64,000 nt of DNA from Marivita sp003149565 (GTDB lineage: Bacteria; Pseudomonadota; Alphaproteobacteria; Rhodobacterales; Rhodobacteraceae). A model generated the notes under the pieces. The model made no database searches. It was not told the origin of the DNA and saw only the letters and a list, made by a program, of their open reading frames with translations. Shown piece by piece: positions 51,170 to 60,526 of the stretch. The stretch is from NCBI RefSeq assembly GCF_965216415.1, contig NZ_CBDCFU010000002.1; one strand, 5' to 3'. Made by a program: the position numbers and the translations under genes. The stretch's first letter is position 1. Each line of letters starts with the position of its first letter.

Positions 51170-52134
51170 GCGCAGCGCCGATTGCCCTGACCATCGGGGA
51201 ACCTGCCGGCATTGGCCCCGAACTGGCCGTTATGGCCTGGGATGCCCTGCGCAAAGAGGTGCCGTTTTTCCTGATCGGCGATCCCGCGCATTTGCCAGCA
51301 GGTACGGATTGGGTAGAGATCGCCGCCCCCGACGAAGTTGTTTTGGGCGGATCAGCCCTTGCTGTTTTGCCGCACCGGTTCGAAGGGCCGCGCACACCCG
51401 GACTTGCGCAATCCGCACAGGCCAAGGGTGTGGTCGCGGTGATCGAGCGGGCCGTGGCTTTGGCCTCATCCGGCAAGGTGAGTGGCATCTGCACCCTGCC
51501 GATCCACAAACAGGCGCTTCAGGACGGGGCCGGGTTCGGCTTTCCCGGACATACCGAGTTTCTGGCGCATCTGTGCGACACGCCGGATGTGGTGATGATG
51601 CTGGCCGGACCGCAATTGCGGGTGGTTCCGGCGACCATTCATATCCCGCTTTCAGAGGTCACCGCAGCGCTCACGCCTGAGCTTCTGGAAACACGCATCC
51701 GCATCACCCATGCAGCGCTCGTCTCACAGTTCGGCATTCCCGCGCCACGTTTGGCTGTCGCCGGTCTGAACCCGCATGCCGGGGAAGGTGGCAAGATAGG
51801 ACATGAAGAGCAAACGCTCATCGCGCCTGTGCTGGACGCGCTTCGCAAGGAAGGCTTGCGTATCGAAGGGCCAATGAGCGCGGATACGATGTTTCACGCC
51901 GCCGCGCGCGCTACCTATGATGCGGCGATCTGCATGTATCACGATCAGGCGTTGATTCCCATCAAGACGCTGGATTTCGACAGGGGTGTGAACGTGACGC
52001 TTGGCCTGCCGATCATTCGAACCTCGCCCGACCACGGCACGGCATTTGACATTGCGGGAACCGGGCACGCCAATCCATCGTCGACCATCGAGGCGCTTAG
52101 GCTGGCGTGGCGGTTGGCACATGCAACCGTCTGA
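51166..52134 (+). CDS. pdxA: 4-hydroxythreonine-4-phosphate dehydrogenase
   Basis: A 322-residue enzyme of pyridoxal phosphate synthesis. GEPAGIGPEL, FPGHTEFLAHL, GPMSADTMFHAA and CMYHDQALIPIKTLDF hold the metal-binding histidines and substrate site. The surA-pdxA-rsmA order is widely conserved. Confidence 0.95.
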   Translation: MSAAPIALTIGEPAGIGPELAVMAWDALRKEVPFFLIGDPAHLPAGTDWVEIAAPDEVVLGGSALAVLPHRFEGPRTPGLAQSAQAKGVVAVIERAVALASSGKVSGICTLPIHKQALQDGAGFGFPGHTEFLAHLCDTPDVVMMLAGPQLRVVPATIHIPLSEVTAALTPELLETRIRITHAALVSQFGIPAPRLAVAGLNPHAGEGGKIGHEEQTLIAPVLDALRKEGLRIEGPMSADTMFHAAARATYDAAICMYHDQALIPIKTLDFDRGVNVTLGLPIIRTSPDHGTAFDIAGTGHANPSSTIEALRLAWRLAHATV

Positions 52135-52163
52135 CGATTGCGCCGATTGATGGGACGGCATTT

Positions 52164-52206
52164 GCATATTTTTAAAAAGAAGAAGCCAGGGCGGTTTGCC
52201 CGGGCT
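52164..52206. repeat. Repeat tail plus hairpin between pdxA and rsmA
   Basis: The AT-rich tail at 52164-52186 (GCATATTTTT...AGAAGAAGC) matches the outer arms of the terminator at 21066-21132. It adjoins the hairpin AGCC-A-GGGC-N5-GCCC-G-GGCT at 52184-52206. On the minus strand hairpin plus T-rich tail looks like a terminator; on the plus strand it lies in the rsmA leader, 10 bp before the start. Confidence 0.6.
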
Positions 52207-52216
52207 GGAGGCATGC

Positions 52217-53053
52217 ATGGCTGCGATTGACGGATTGCCCCCGTTGCGTGAGGTCATCGCGACCCACGGGTTGAGCGCGAAGAAAGCGTTGGGGCAGAAC
52301 TTTCTGCTGGACCTGAACCTGACGGCCAAGATTGCGCGGCAGGCCGGTGATCTGTCCGGTATGGATGTTCTGGAGGTGGGTCCCGGTCCCGGTGGCTTGA
52401 CGCGGGGATTGCTGGCCGAGGGTGCGCGCAAGGTGCTGGCAGTTGAGAAAGACGCACGCTGTCTGCCAGCGCTGGCCGAAATTGCAACGGCCTACCCGGA
52501 TCGGCTGGAGGTGATCGAAGGAGACGCGCTGCAGATCGATGCGCTGGCGCATCTGACGCCGCCCATCGCGATCTGTGCCAACCTGCCCTACAATGTCGGC
52601 ACCGAGTTGCTGGTGCGGTGGTTGACGCCTGCGCAGTGGCCGCCTGTCTGGGACAGTCTGACCCTGATGTTTCAGAAAGAGGTGGCCGAACGGATCGTCG
52701 CGCAGCCGGGATCAAAGGCCTATGGCCGGCTCGCTGTGCTTGCACAATGGCGCTGCGACGCGCAGATCGCGATGCATCTGCCACCAGAGGCGTTCAACCC
52801 GCCGCCCAAGGTCAGCTCTGCCGTGGTCCATCTGCGCGCCCTGCCCGCGCCGAGGTTCGAGGCGGACCCGAAAGTGCTTGAACGCGTGGTCGCCGCTGCG
52901 TTCAACCAGCGCCGCAAGATGCTGCGCGCATCGCTCAAGGCGCTGTCCCCCAAGATTGAGGAGCACCTGAACGCCGTTGGCATCGCGCCCACCGAACGGG
53001 CAGAGCGGGTATCCGTCGAAGGGTTCTGTGCGTTGGCTCGCCAGTTGGCTTGA
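52217..53053 (+). CDS. rsmA: 16S rRNA dimethyladenosine transferase RsmA/KsgA
   Basis: A 278-residue methyltransferase: KKALGQNFLLDLNLTAKIA, LEVGPGPGGLTRGLL and ANLPYNVGTELLVRWL (NLPY motif) are diagnostic. It dimethylates two adjacent adenines of 16S helix 45. The start at 52217 has GGAGG seven bases upstream; the frame above opens only at TTG. Confidence 0.96.
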   Translation: MAAIDGLPPLREVIATHGLSAKKALGQNFLLDLNLTAKIARQAGDLSGMDVLEVGPGPGGLTRGLLAEGARKVLAVEKDARCLPALAEIATAYPDRLEVIEGDALQIDALAHLTPPIAICANLPYNVGTELLVRWLTPAQWPPVWDSLTLMFQKEVAERIVAQPGSKAYGRLAVLAQWRCDAQIAMHLPPEAFNPPPKVSSAVVHLRALPAPRFEADPKVLERVVAAAFNQRRKMLRASLKALSPKIEEHLNAVGIAPTERAERVSVEGFCALARQLA

Positions 53054-53092
53054 GGTCAGAACGAAAGGAGCCGGGGCAACCCCCGACTTATC

Positions 53093-53674
53093 TTATTCTG
53101 CAGCGTCAGGCGTAGATTGCTCTGACGGTGTCTCCTCAGCCTCAGCCTCTGCCTTCGCCTCTTTCGGCTCGGGCTTCTTGCGCGGTTTGCGCGGGGCACG
53201 TGGTTTCTTGGGCTTTTCCTCGGCCTTGGCCTCGGGAGTTTCAACCAGACCAGTGTCACCGTTGTCACTGGATGTGTCGATCACATCAGGCTGCTGTGCC
53301 TCGGACGCATCGCTCGACGTCTGTGGTGCATCGTCCTGATCTCCGCGCGACTGGCGTTCGGCATCCCGCTGCTGCTGGCGCTCGCGATTCTCGCGCTCCT
53401 GCTGCTCGCGACGGGCTTCCTGCTCGCGCTGAGCTTCGCTCAGCAGGCGCATGTAATGCTCTGCGTGCTGCTGGAAATTCTCAGCATTCACGCGATCATT
53501 GCTGAGCTGCGCGTCACGGGCCAGTTGGTTGTATTTGTCGATAATCTGTTGCGGCGTACCGCGCACCTTGCCTTCAGGGCCTGAGCTGTCGAAGACGCGA
53601 TTGACGACGTTTGCGACGGAATTGCTCCGGTTGCGGTTATTTTTATTCCGCGAACGTTTATTAGAAGAACGCAT
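53093..53674 (-). CDS. DUF4167 domain protein
   Basis: A 193-residue protein. The N-terminal RNKNNRNRSNSVANVVNRVF and VRGTPQQIIDKYNQLARDAQ are the DUF4167 core found in alphaproteobacteria. The remainder is low-complexity: a Glu/Gln/Arg-rich coiled coil and a Lys/Pro/Glu tail. Function unknown; a basic, disordered RNA-binding role is a guess. Convergent with rsmA, with a short CGGGG/CCCCG hairpin at 53072-53085 between them. Confidence 0.88.
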   Translation of the reverse strand: MRSSNKRSRNKNNRNRSNSVANVVNRVFDSSGPEGKVRGTPQQIIDKYNQLARDAQLSNDRVNAENFQQHAEHYMRLLSEAQREQEARREQQERENRERQQQRDAERQSRGDQDDAPQTSSDASEAQQPDVIDTSSDNGDTGLVETPEAKAEEKPKKPRAPRKPRKKPEPKEAKAEAEAEETPSEQSTPDAAE

Positions 53675-53879
53675 TTGTTACTTTCCAGCCTTCTGTCAGC
53701 TGCTTTGCGATTGCTGTGTGCGCTTTGTGCGCGGGTCCTGTGCAATGGCATCCATGTTTGGGCTTACAATCGCGCGAGAGGGGTGCAAACCTGCCTCGAC
53801 CGCTGCGGTGTCTCTGAGTAATCATGTCCGAGGGCCGCTTACAAGTAGAATTTGACTCAAAATCCGGTGAATCCGCCAT

Positions 53880-54728
53880 TCAGCTGTCACTTTGCGGCAG
53901 GATTACGCCAGAAACCACCCGGTCGCGGCCATCGAGATCGGTCAGGACGGTGATATCGGTGAAACCTGCGGCGTGAAACAGCGCGCTGACCTCCTCTCCC
54001 TGAGCGGGGCCGATTTCCACCATAAGACGTCCTCCCGTGACGAGATGGGACGGGGCACTGGCCGTGATGGCGCGGTAGGCGGTCAGCCCGTCCGCCTCGT
54101 CAGTCAGCGCGAGACGTGGTTCGTACCGTAGCTCGGGGGCGAGTGCCGCCATTTCATCAAGCGCGATGTAAGGCGGATTCGACACGATCAGGTCAAAGCA
54201 CGTATCCGGGGGCACGGCATCGAACCAAGCCCCCTGCCCCAACGTGACGCGATCCCGCACCCCCAGAGCTTCGGCATTCTCTCGGGCAACGGTCAATGCC
54301 GCGGCGCTTAGATCGGTGCCCCAGCCACGCGATCGCGGCTGTTCGGCCAACAGGGTGAGAAGGATGCACCCAGACCCTGTCCCAAGGTCGAGAATCGCAC
54401 CTGCATCGGCGGCAAGCGCGTGCTGTATCAGCGTTTCCGTTTCCGGCCGGGGATCAAGGACAGCCGGTGTGACCTTGAATGTACGGCCATAGAACGCGCG
54501 CGTGCCAATCAGATGGGACACCGGTTCGCGTGAAAGACGGCGTGTGATGAGTTTGTCGAATGCAGCGACCCGGGCTTCAGGGATCGGGTCGGGCAGAACG
54601 AGGGTCAGACGGCCCGAAGCAATGTTGAGCACATGCGCCAGCAACCGGCGGGCGTCTCGGGCGGGATCGTCGATACCCGCCTCGCGCAGCTGTGCAATGG
54701 CCCGGATGAGCGCCTCGGTTCCGGTCAT
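53880..54728 (-). CDS. prmC: Release factor N5-glutamine methyltransferase
   Basis: A 282-residue enzyme with SAM motif AILDLGTGSGCILLTLLAE and the NPPY motif in DLIVSNPPYIALDEMA, which binds the Gln of the GGQ loop of release factors. It overlaps prfA by 4 bp, so enzyme and substrate are made together. Confidence 0.95.
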   Translation of the reverse strand: MTGTEALIRAIAQLREAGIDDPARDARRLLAHVLNIASGRLTLVLPDPIPEARVAAFDKLITRRLSREPVSHLIGTRAFYGRTFKVTPAVLDPRPETETLIQHALAADAGAILDLGTGSGCILLTLLAEQPRSRGWGTDLSAAALTVARENAEALGVRDRVTLGQGAWFDAVPPDTCFDLIVSNPPYIALDEMAALAPELRYEPRLALTDEADGLTAYRAITASAPSHLVTGGRLMVEIGPAQGEEVSALFHAAGFTDITVLTDLDGRDRVVSGVILPQSDS

Positions 54729-55774
54729 GCCCCCATCTCGGCCAGCAGAGTGGCCTGCGCGTCAGCCGTCAGCGCATCGATGATTTCATCCAGATCACCC
54801 GCCATCACCGCATCGAGCTTGTAGAGCGTCAAGCCGATCCGGTGGTCGGTGAGGCGCCCCTGCGGGAAGTTGTAGGTGCGAACGCGTTCCGAGCGGTCGC
54901 CACTGCCGACCTGAGACTTGCGATTGGCCGAGCGTTCGTCATCGGCCTTTTGCCGCTCCATGTCAAAAAGGCGTGTGCGCAAGACCTGCATTGCGATCTC
55001 GCGATTGCGGTGCTGGGATTTCTCGGAACTGGTGACGACAATACCTGTCGGAAGGTGCGTGATCCGTACGGCCGAATCGGTGGTGTTGACGTGTTGCCCG
55101 CCGGCGCCGGAACTGCGCATCGTGTCGATCCGCAGATCATTGGCGTTGATCTGAATATCCACGTCCTCGGCTTCGGGCAGAACGGCGACTGTCGCGGCAG
55201 AGGTGTGGATGCGCCCGCCGCTTTCGGTTTCAGGCACACGCTGGACGCGGTGCACGCCGGATTCGAACTTGAGCCGGGCAAAGACATTGTCGCCGGTGAT
55301 GTTGGCAACAACTTCCTTGATGCCGCCAAGCTCGGTCGACTGTTCCTCGATGATTTCGAACCGCCAGCCCCGCCCTTCCGAGTAGCGCTGGTACATGCGC
55401 AGGAGATCGCCGGCGAAGAGCGCTGCCTCTTCGCCGCCAGTGCCCGGGCGGATTTCCAGCATCGCGGGGCGTGCGTCGGCCTTGTCTTTTGGCAAGAGCG
55501 CCAGTTGCAACGCATGCTCGACCTCGGGCAGGCGCGCTTTGAGGGCGGGTAGCTCCTCTTGCGCCAGTTCGCGCATTTCCGGGTCGTCCAGCATCGCTTC
55601 GGCATCGGCGATGTCGGACCGGACCTGTTTCCAGTCATTGATCTGATCCACCACCGGGCGGAGATCCGCATATTCCTTGCCGATGGCGGCAATGTCGCCC
55701 GACCCCTCGGCCATCTGTGCCTCAAGGTATTCGAAACGCGATGTGATCTGGTGCAGGCGGTCTTCGGGGATCAT
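54725..55774 (-). CDS. prfA: Peptide chain release factor 1
   Basis: A 349-residue release factor with the GGQ motif in RSSGAGGQHVNTTDSAV and the RF1-type stop-codon region. It recognises UAA and UAG. The start MIPEDRLHQI at 55774 was chosen by family length; no clear Shine-Dalgarno sequence is seen there. The frame runs further upstream but has no homology-like features. Confidence 0.95.
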   Translation of the reverse strand: MIPEDRLHQITSRFEYLEAQMAEGSGDIAAIGKEYADLRPVVDQINDWKQVRSDIADAEAMLDDPEMRELAQEELPALKARLPEVEHALQLALLPKDKADARPAMLEIRPGTGGEEAALFAGDLLRMYQRYSEGRGWRFEIIEEQSTELGGIKEVVANITGDNVFARLKFESGVHRVQRVPETESGGRIHTSAATVAVLPEAEDVDIQINANDLRIDTMRSSGAGGQHVNTTDSAVRITHLPTGIVVTSSEKSQHRNREIAMQVLRTRLFDMERQKADDERSANRKSQVGSGDRSERVRTYNFPQGRLTDHRIGLTLYKLDAVMAGDLDEIIDALTADAQATLLAEMGA

Positions 55775-55812
55775 GTGCAGGGTTTGGTGGATGCGTGGCG
55801 GGGGGTCAAGGT

Positions 55813-56217
55813 CTATTGACCCAAACGCTCCAGCCAGCCGTCCACACGGGCCTTGTTTACACCCATGTCGGACTGGCCGAACCGCAGACGGGCGAAAAGC
55901 TCGAGCACGTCTTCGTTTTTCATCACCGTCGTGTAGTCGGGAAAGCCCATCCATTGCGAGCGGGTGATGTAAGTCACCTTGCCCTCTTCAACGCTGCCCG
56001 CCAGCACCTCGGTGCGCGGGGTGGCGAGGATGATGCGGTCCAGCTCGGCAAAGGTGCCTTCCTCGGCGGGGATGCGACGACGCACACCACCTGCGAGGTC
56101 TTGGTCTGCGGTCACTTTGGGATCGACATGCCAGACCGCCGGGTCTGACGGCGCCAGCCTGATCCAGGCCAGTCCACCCAGTATGATCAAGATCACCGCC
56201 CAGAAAAACACTTTCAC
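55813..56217 (-). CDS. DUF1499 family membrane-anchored protein
   Basis: A 134-residue protein with one N-terminal helix (VFFWAVILIILGGLAWIRLA) and a domain with TEVLAGSVEEGKVTYITRSQ and GFPDYTTVM, typical of DUF1499. Function unknown. It is the gene before prfA on the same strand, 38 bp away. Confidence 0.8.
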   Translation of the reverse strand: MKVFFWAVILIILGGLAWIRLAPSDPAVWHVDPKVTADQDLAGGVRRRIPAEEGTFAELDRIILATPRTEVLAGSVEEGKVTYITRSQWMGFPDYTTVMKNEDVLELFARLRFGQSDMGVNKARVDGWLERLGQ

Positions 56218-56274
56218 GACGTCCTTATCCTTGCCTCAATGGGGCACCTGCCCGTTGATCACTTGTACAGACCT

Positions 56275-57237
56275 TCAGGCGCGGCGGGTCCAGCCCCAGA
56301 GCGACAGAATCTCTGTCGCGACATGGGCACCCGCAATCGCTGTTGCGCCCGTAGTATCGAATGGCGGGCTGACTTCAACCACATCGCCCCCCATCAATTC
56401 GATCCCGGCGATATTTCGCAGTATCACCGCGACGTCCGCGCTGGACGGGCCACCCCAGACCGGCGTGCCCGTGCCGGGGGCAAAGGCCGGGTCCAGACAG
56501 TCGATGTCGAAGGTGAGATAGGTCGGGTAATCCTTGAGGACCTCGCAAATCTGCTCGGCCACGGCCTCGGGTCCGATGCGGTGCATCTCGCGCGCATCGA
56601 TGATGTTGAAACCGAGCGTATCGGGGTTGTCGGTGCGAATCCCCACCTGAACCGAGCGCGCGGGGTCGACCAGTCCAAGCTTGACCGCTTTGTAAAGGAA
56701 GGTCCCGTGGTCGATCCGCTCCATATCGTCATCGGCCCAGGTGTCGGTATGGGCGTCGAACTGCAAAAGGCTGAGCGGTCCGTATTTTTCGGCATAGGCC
56801 TCAAGGATGGGCAGAGTGATGTAGTGATCGCCCCCAAGTGTCACCGTCGCGGTGTCGGTTGCCAGAATCCCGGCAATGTGCGCCTTCAGCGTTTCGGGAA
56901 ATTCCGACGTCTTGGCATAGTCGAAGGCAACATCGCCGTAATCCGCAATCGCAAACTCTTCGAGCACGTTGTAGCCCCAACCGTAGGGCGCATCGCAAGG
57001 TTGCAACAAAGAGGCCTCGCGGATCGCGCGCGGGCCAAGGCGTGTGCCGGTGCGGTTGGTCACGGCCTGATCAAATGGGACACCCGTTACGGCCACATCA
57101 ACACCGCGCAGGTCCTTGGTATATTTCCGGCGCAGGAAAGACGGCGCGCCGCCGAAGACGTTTTCAAAACTCGCGCCTTTCAGGTCATCGCGCGTAAAGG
57201 CGTGGTCGATCTGGGTTTTTGCCTCCTCAAGCGCCAT
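56275..57237 (-). CDS. speB: Agmatinase
   Basis: A 320-residue ureohydrolase. GGDHYITLPIL, QFDAHTDTWAD and TFDIDCLDPAFAPGTG carry the dimanganese ligands. It turns agmatine into putrescine and urea. It starts 2 bp after the M20 amidohydrolase stop, on the same strand. A related guanidino substrate is possible. Confidence 0.9.
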   Translation of the reverse strand: MALEEAKTQIDHAFTRDDLKGASFENVFGGAPSFLRRKYTKDLRGVDVAVTGVPFDQAVTNRTGTRLGPRAIREASLLQPCDAPYGWGYNVLEEFAIADYGDVAFDYAKTSEFPETLKAHIAGILATDTATVTLGGDHYITLPILEAYAEKYGPLSLLQFDAHTDTWADDDMERIDHGTFLYKAVKLGLVDPARSVQVGIRTDNPDTLGFNIIDAREMHRIGPEAVAEQICEVLKDYPTYLTFDIDCLDPAFAPGTGTPVWGGPSSADVAVILRNIAGIELMGGDVVEVSPPFDTTGATAIAGAHVATEILSLWGWTRRA

Positions 57238-57239
57238 GC

Positions 57240-58400
57240 CTACACCCCGTGCCGGGTTTCGATGAGGCGTGCGAAAAAGGATGCACCAATGGTTGCCACC
57301 TCGTCGTTGAAATCAAAGGCCGGGTGGTGGCAGGACGGTCCAATTCCCTGCCCGAGAAATAGAAATGCACCGGGTCGGGCTTCCAGCATGTAAGAGAAAT
57401 CCTCGGCCCCCATTTCCGGCCGCAAGTCGGTAATGGTTTTGGCCTCTCCCACCACCTCTTGCGCCACACGGCCTGCAAATTCGGCCTGTGCCTCGTGATT
57501 GACCGTGGCCGGGTAGTTTCGAACGTAGTTGACCTCGACCGCTACGCCATAGCTGGCCGCCTGCCCCTCGGCGATCTCGGAGATGCGCCGTTCGACCATG
57601 TCACGCAGATCGGGATCGAAGCTGCGCACAGTGCCGGAAAGATTCACGGCTTCGGGGATTATGTTCGTCGCGGTCCCGCCCGATATCATCGTCAGCGACA
57701 CCACCAGCGGCAAAAGAGGATCGGTGTTGCGCGAGACAATGGTCTGCAAAGCCTGCCCGATGGCCAAGGCGCAGGGCATCGGGTCTTTGCAGGCCGATGG
57801 ATAAGCGCCATGCCCGCCGACACCGCGCACGGTTATATGAAAGTCATCCACTGCCGCCATGATCGGGCCGGGCGTGGTGCGAAGCTGGCCTTCTTCGCCA
57901 AATGGATCGGTGTGCAAGGCATAGACCTCCTCGATACCAAACCGGTCCATGATGCCTTCCTCAACCATGATCCGCCCGCCGCCAACCGTTTCTTCGGCAG
58001 GCTGAAAGATCAAAGCTACCGTTCCTTTGAACTTGCGCGTCTCCGCCAGGTAGCGCGCTGCCCCCAGCAGCATCGTCGTATGGCCGTCATGTCCGCAGGC
58101 GTGCATCTTTCCGGGGATGGTCGACGCCCATTCGGCCCCGGTGGCTTCCTCCATCGGCAGTGCATCCATATCGGCACGCAAACCGGTCACAGGGCCATCA
58201 CCCTGGCCTCGGATCAGCGCAACCACACCGCTGCGCGCAATACCGGCGTGAATTTCGTCCACGCCGAACTCTTTCAGCCGGTCGACCACGAAGGCTGCCG
58301 TTTCGTGGCAGTCAAGGTCCAGCTCGGGATGCATGTGCAGGTGCCGCCGCCATGTCTTCATGTCTTCGGCGAACTCACCGATCCGGTTCACAATGGCCAC
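57240..58400 (-). CDS. M20 family amidohydrolase
   Basis: A 386-residue metallopeptidase/hippurate hydrolase type: RRHLHMHPELDLDCHETA, KMHACGHDGHTTMLLGAA and the dimerisation domain TVRGVGGHGAYP, with a late GAEDFSYML. The start is a GTG at 58400 with GAGGGAG upstream. Coupled to agmatinase (2-bp gap), so it may act on an N-acylated or carbamoyl amine. Confidence 0.88.
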   Translation of the reverse strand: MAIVNRIGEFAEDMKTWRRHLHMHPELDLDCHETAAFVVDRLKEFGVDEIHAGIARSGVVALIRGQGDGPVTGLRADMDALPMEEATGAEWASTIPGKMHACGHDGHTTMLLGAARYLAETRKFKGTVALIFQPAEETVGGGRIMVEEGIMDRFGIEEVYALHTDPFGEEGQLRTTPGPIMAAVDDFHITVRGVGGHGAYPSACKDPMPCALAIGQALQTIVSRNTDPLLPLVVSLTMISGGTATNIIPEAVNLSGTVRSFDPDLRDMVERRISEIAEGQAASYGVAVEVNYVRNYPATVNHEAQAEFAGRVAQEVVGEAKTITDLRPEMGAEDFSYMLEARPGAFLFLGQGIGPSCHHPAFDFNDEVATIGASFFARLIETRHGV

Positions 58401-58463
58401 GACTGGACTCCCTCGCGCTGATGCCGCATCCCTGCATCTAATCCCGAAGCACGGAGACCTGCA

Positions 58464-59270
58464 ATGCGAGATGACCTGATCCATGATCCCAAGGGGGGCA
58501 TGCCCCGGCTGCTGGAAATCATGCGCCGCCTGCGGGACCCCGAAACCGGCTGCCCCTGGGACATCGAACAGGACTTCGCGTCAATTGCGCCCTACACGAT
58601 CGAAGAGGCCTATGAGGTGGCCGATGCCATCGAACGTGAAGCATGGGACGAGTTGAAGGGCGAGCTTGGCGATTTGTTGCTGCAATCGGTCTATCATACG
58701 CAGATGGCCGAAGAAGCGGGCATGTTCAGCTTTGACGACGTGGCCAACGCGATCAGCGACAAGATGGTGGCACGGCATCCGCATGTGTTCGGCGACGAGA
58801 GCCGGGACAAATCTGCCGAACAGCAGGTTCAGGACTGGGAAAAAATCAAAGCGGCCGAGCGCGCAGACAAGCAGGAAACCGGCGTTTTGGATGGTGTGGC
58901 CAAGGGCCTGCCTGCCCTGACGCGGGCTTTGAAACTGCAGAACCGCGCGGCGCGCGTCGGGTTTGATTGGCCCTCCACAGACGAGGTCTTGGACAAGATC
59001 GTAGAAGAAGCGCAGGAGTTGCGCGAGGTTCAGAACGAGACCGAACGGTTCGAAGAATTCGGCGATCTGCTGTTTGTCATGGTGAACCTCGGCCGCCATA
59101 TGGGACTTGATCCCGAATCCGCGTTGCGGGCGGCAAATGCCAAGTTCACCCGGCGGTTCGAAAGTATCGAGGCGGCCTTGTCAGCGCAGGGCCGGACCCC
59201 AAAAGACAGCGATCTCGCCGAGATGGATGCGCTTTGGGATGCGGCAAAGGCAATGGAGAAACAGGCCTGA
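58464..59270 (+). CDS. mazG: Nucleoside triphosphate pyrophosphohydrolase MazG
   Basis: A 268-residue enzyme with two MazG-type domains: TIEEAYEVADAIEREAWDEL (EExxE-type helix) and EEAQELREVQNETERFEEFG. It begins RRLRDPETGCPWDIEQDF, the family hallmark. It removes non-canonical or excess nucleotides. Divergent from the M20 gene. Confidence 0.95.
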   Translation: MRDDLIHDPKGGMPRLLEIMRRLRDPETGCPWDIEQDFASIAPYTIEEAYEVADAIEREAWDELKGELGDLLLQSVYHTQMAEEAGMFSFDDVANAISDKMVARHPHVFGDESRDKSAEQQVQDWEKIKAAERADKQETGVLDGVAKGLPALTRALKLQNRAARVGFDWPSTDEVLDKIVEEAQELREVQNETERFEEFGDLLFVMVNLGRHMGLDPESALRAANAKFTRRFESIEAALSAQGRTPKDSDLAEMDALWDAAKAMEKQA

Positions 59271-59407
59271 TCAGGCGGCCCCGATCGCTGGCTATTTACA
59301 CTGAACGTTTCGCCAAAGAACAGCGAGGCAGGGACGACGTCGATCGTGGTCTCGCGAGACACTCGTTGCAATGGTACGATGGATAAACGGACTCAGGGAG
59401 ATATTGC

Positions 59408-59887
59408 ATGGTTTCGCCAGAACAGAGGCTTCAGGACTTGGGATTACACCTCCCAGCAGCCACCAAACCGCCCGAAGGTGTGCACTTGCCATTTACTTTC
59501 GTGAATGTGCGAGGCAACCGACTGCTTTTTTCGGGAAGCCCGAAAAACGCCATGGACGGAAGTATTGCAGGGCCGTTCGGATTGGTCGGCAAGGATTACG
59601 ACACTGAACACGCCTATTCCGAGGCACGCGATATAGGTCTGTCCGTCCTTGCCAATATCAAGGCAGAGATCGGTGACCTGTCCAGAATAGTCGGGTGGAC
59701 ACGCGTCTTTGGCATGGTTGCCTCTGCGCCGGGTTACACGGAACAACACCTGGTTGTGAATGGCTTCAGCGATCTGATTATTGCGGTATTCGGACCCGAT
59801 ATCGGCCGCCATGCCCGGTCGGCAATTGGCGTATCGGGATTACCGTTGGGTTTTGCGATGGAAATCGAGGGAGAGGTTCAGATTTAA
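59408..59887 (+). CDS. RidA family protein
   Basis: A 159-residue trimer-forming fold (YjgF/RidA): VRGNRLLFSGSPKNAMDGS and a C-terminal HARSAIGVSGLPLGFAMEIE, with the arginine at the expected site. It is the longer RidA subgroup; the enamine/imine deaminase role is likely but not certain. The ATG at 59408 follows GGGAGATATTGC. Confidence 0.88.
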   Translation: MVSPEQRLQDLGLHLPAATKPPEGVHLPFTFVNVRGNRLLFSGSPKNAMDGSIAGPFGLVGKDYDTEHAYSEARDIGLSVLANIKAEIGDLSRIVGWTRVFGMVASAPGYTEQHLVVNGFSDLIIAVFGPDIGRHARSAIGVSGLPLGFAMEIEGEVQI

Positions 59888-59971
59888 GAGGCTCCCCTGG
59901 AAGACAGTTCGTCAGCACCCGCAACGCTCAGTCGGGGCGTGATGCACGTCAGACTTGGGTCCGAAAAAATG

Positions 59972-60002
59972 AAAAACGCGCCCTGATCCAGAGCGCGTTT
60001 TT
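59972..60002. terminator. Bidirectional terminator between ridA-like gene and acpP
   Basis: Perfect 10-bp stem AAAAACGCGC / GCGCGTTTTT with an 11-nt loop, ending in T on both strands. It serves the plus-strand RidA gene and the minus-strand acpP. Confidence 0.85.
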
Positions 60003-60025
60003 CGCAAATCCGAAAGGTGAGACGC

Positions 60026-60259
60026 TTATTGCGCGTCTTTGATGAACTTCACCGCATCGCCGAAGGTTTGGATGGTTTCGGCCGCGTCGTCCGGGATTTC
60101 AATGCCGAACTCTTCTTCGAAAGCCATCACCAGTTCGACGGTGTCGAGGCTGTCTGCGCCAAGATCGTCGATGAAGGACGCATTCTCAACAACTTTGTCT
60201 TCTTCCACACCAAGGTGCTCGACAACAATCTTCTTAACGCGATCTGCGACGTCGCTCAT
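60026..60259 (-). CDS. acpP: Acyl carrier protein
   Basis: A 77-residue acidic carrier. The phosphopantetheine serine is S37 in GADSLDTVELVMAFEEEFG. Start at 60259 has GAGGAAG upstream; the longer frame is not real. It follows fabG by 267 bp, enough for its own promoter. Confidence 0.97.
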   Translation of the reverse strand: MSDVADRVKKIVVEHLGVEEDKVVENASFIDDLGADSLDTVELVMAFEEEFGIEIPDDAAETIQTFGDAVKFIKDAQ

Positions 60260-60526
60260 GTTTTCTTCCTCACAGTTTCGTCGGCGCGATGGCCGGGTTA
60301 GCCCTCGCCCGGGCGGAATTGATCTTGCCCTGACGGGCGGCGGTTTACGTCCCGCTTGAGGCGCGACAGACCGGAACTGCCCCAAATATGGGCTGGTCCA
60401 AAACCTGCGCCGCTATAGCACATGGGACCGCGATGGCAAACGCTTTCAACACAAAGATATTTCGGGGAAAAAAGTACGCCTATCAGTGGTTTCTGCACCT
60501 GCAAAGCACCGCTTTCCCCCGTAAAA

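Noticed and set aside
53072..53085. A terminator between rsmA and the DUF4167 gene
   Set aside because: The stem is only CGGGG/CCCCG and no T run follows on either strand, so it is mentioned in the gene entry but not called.
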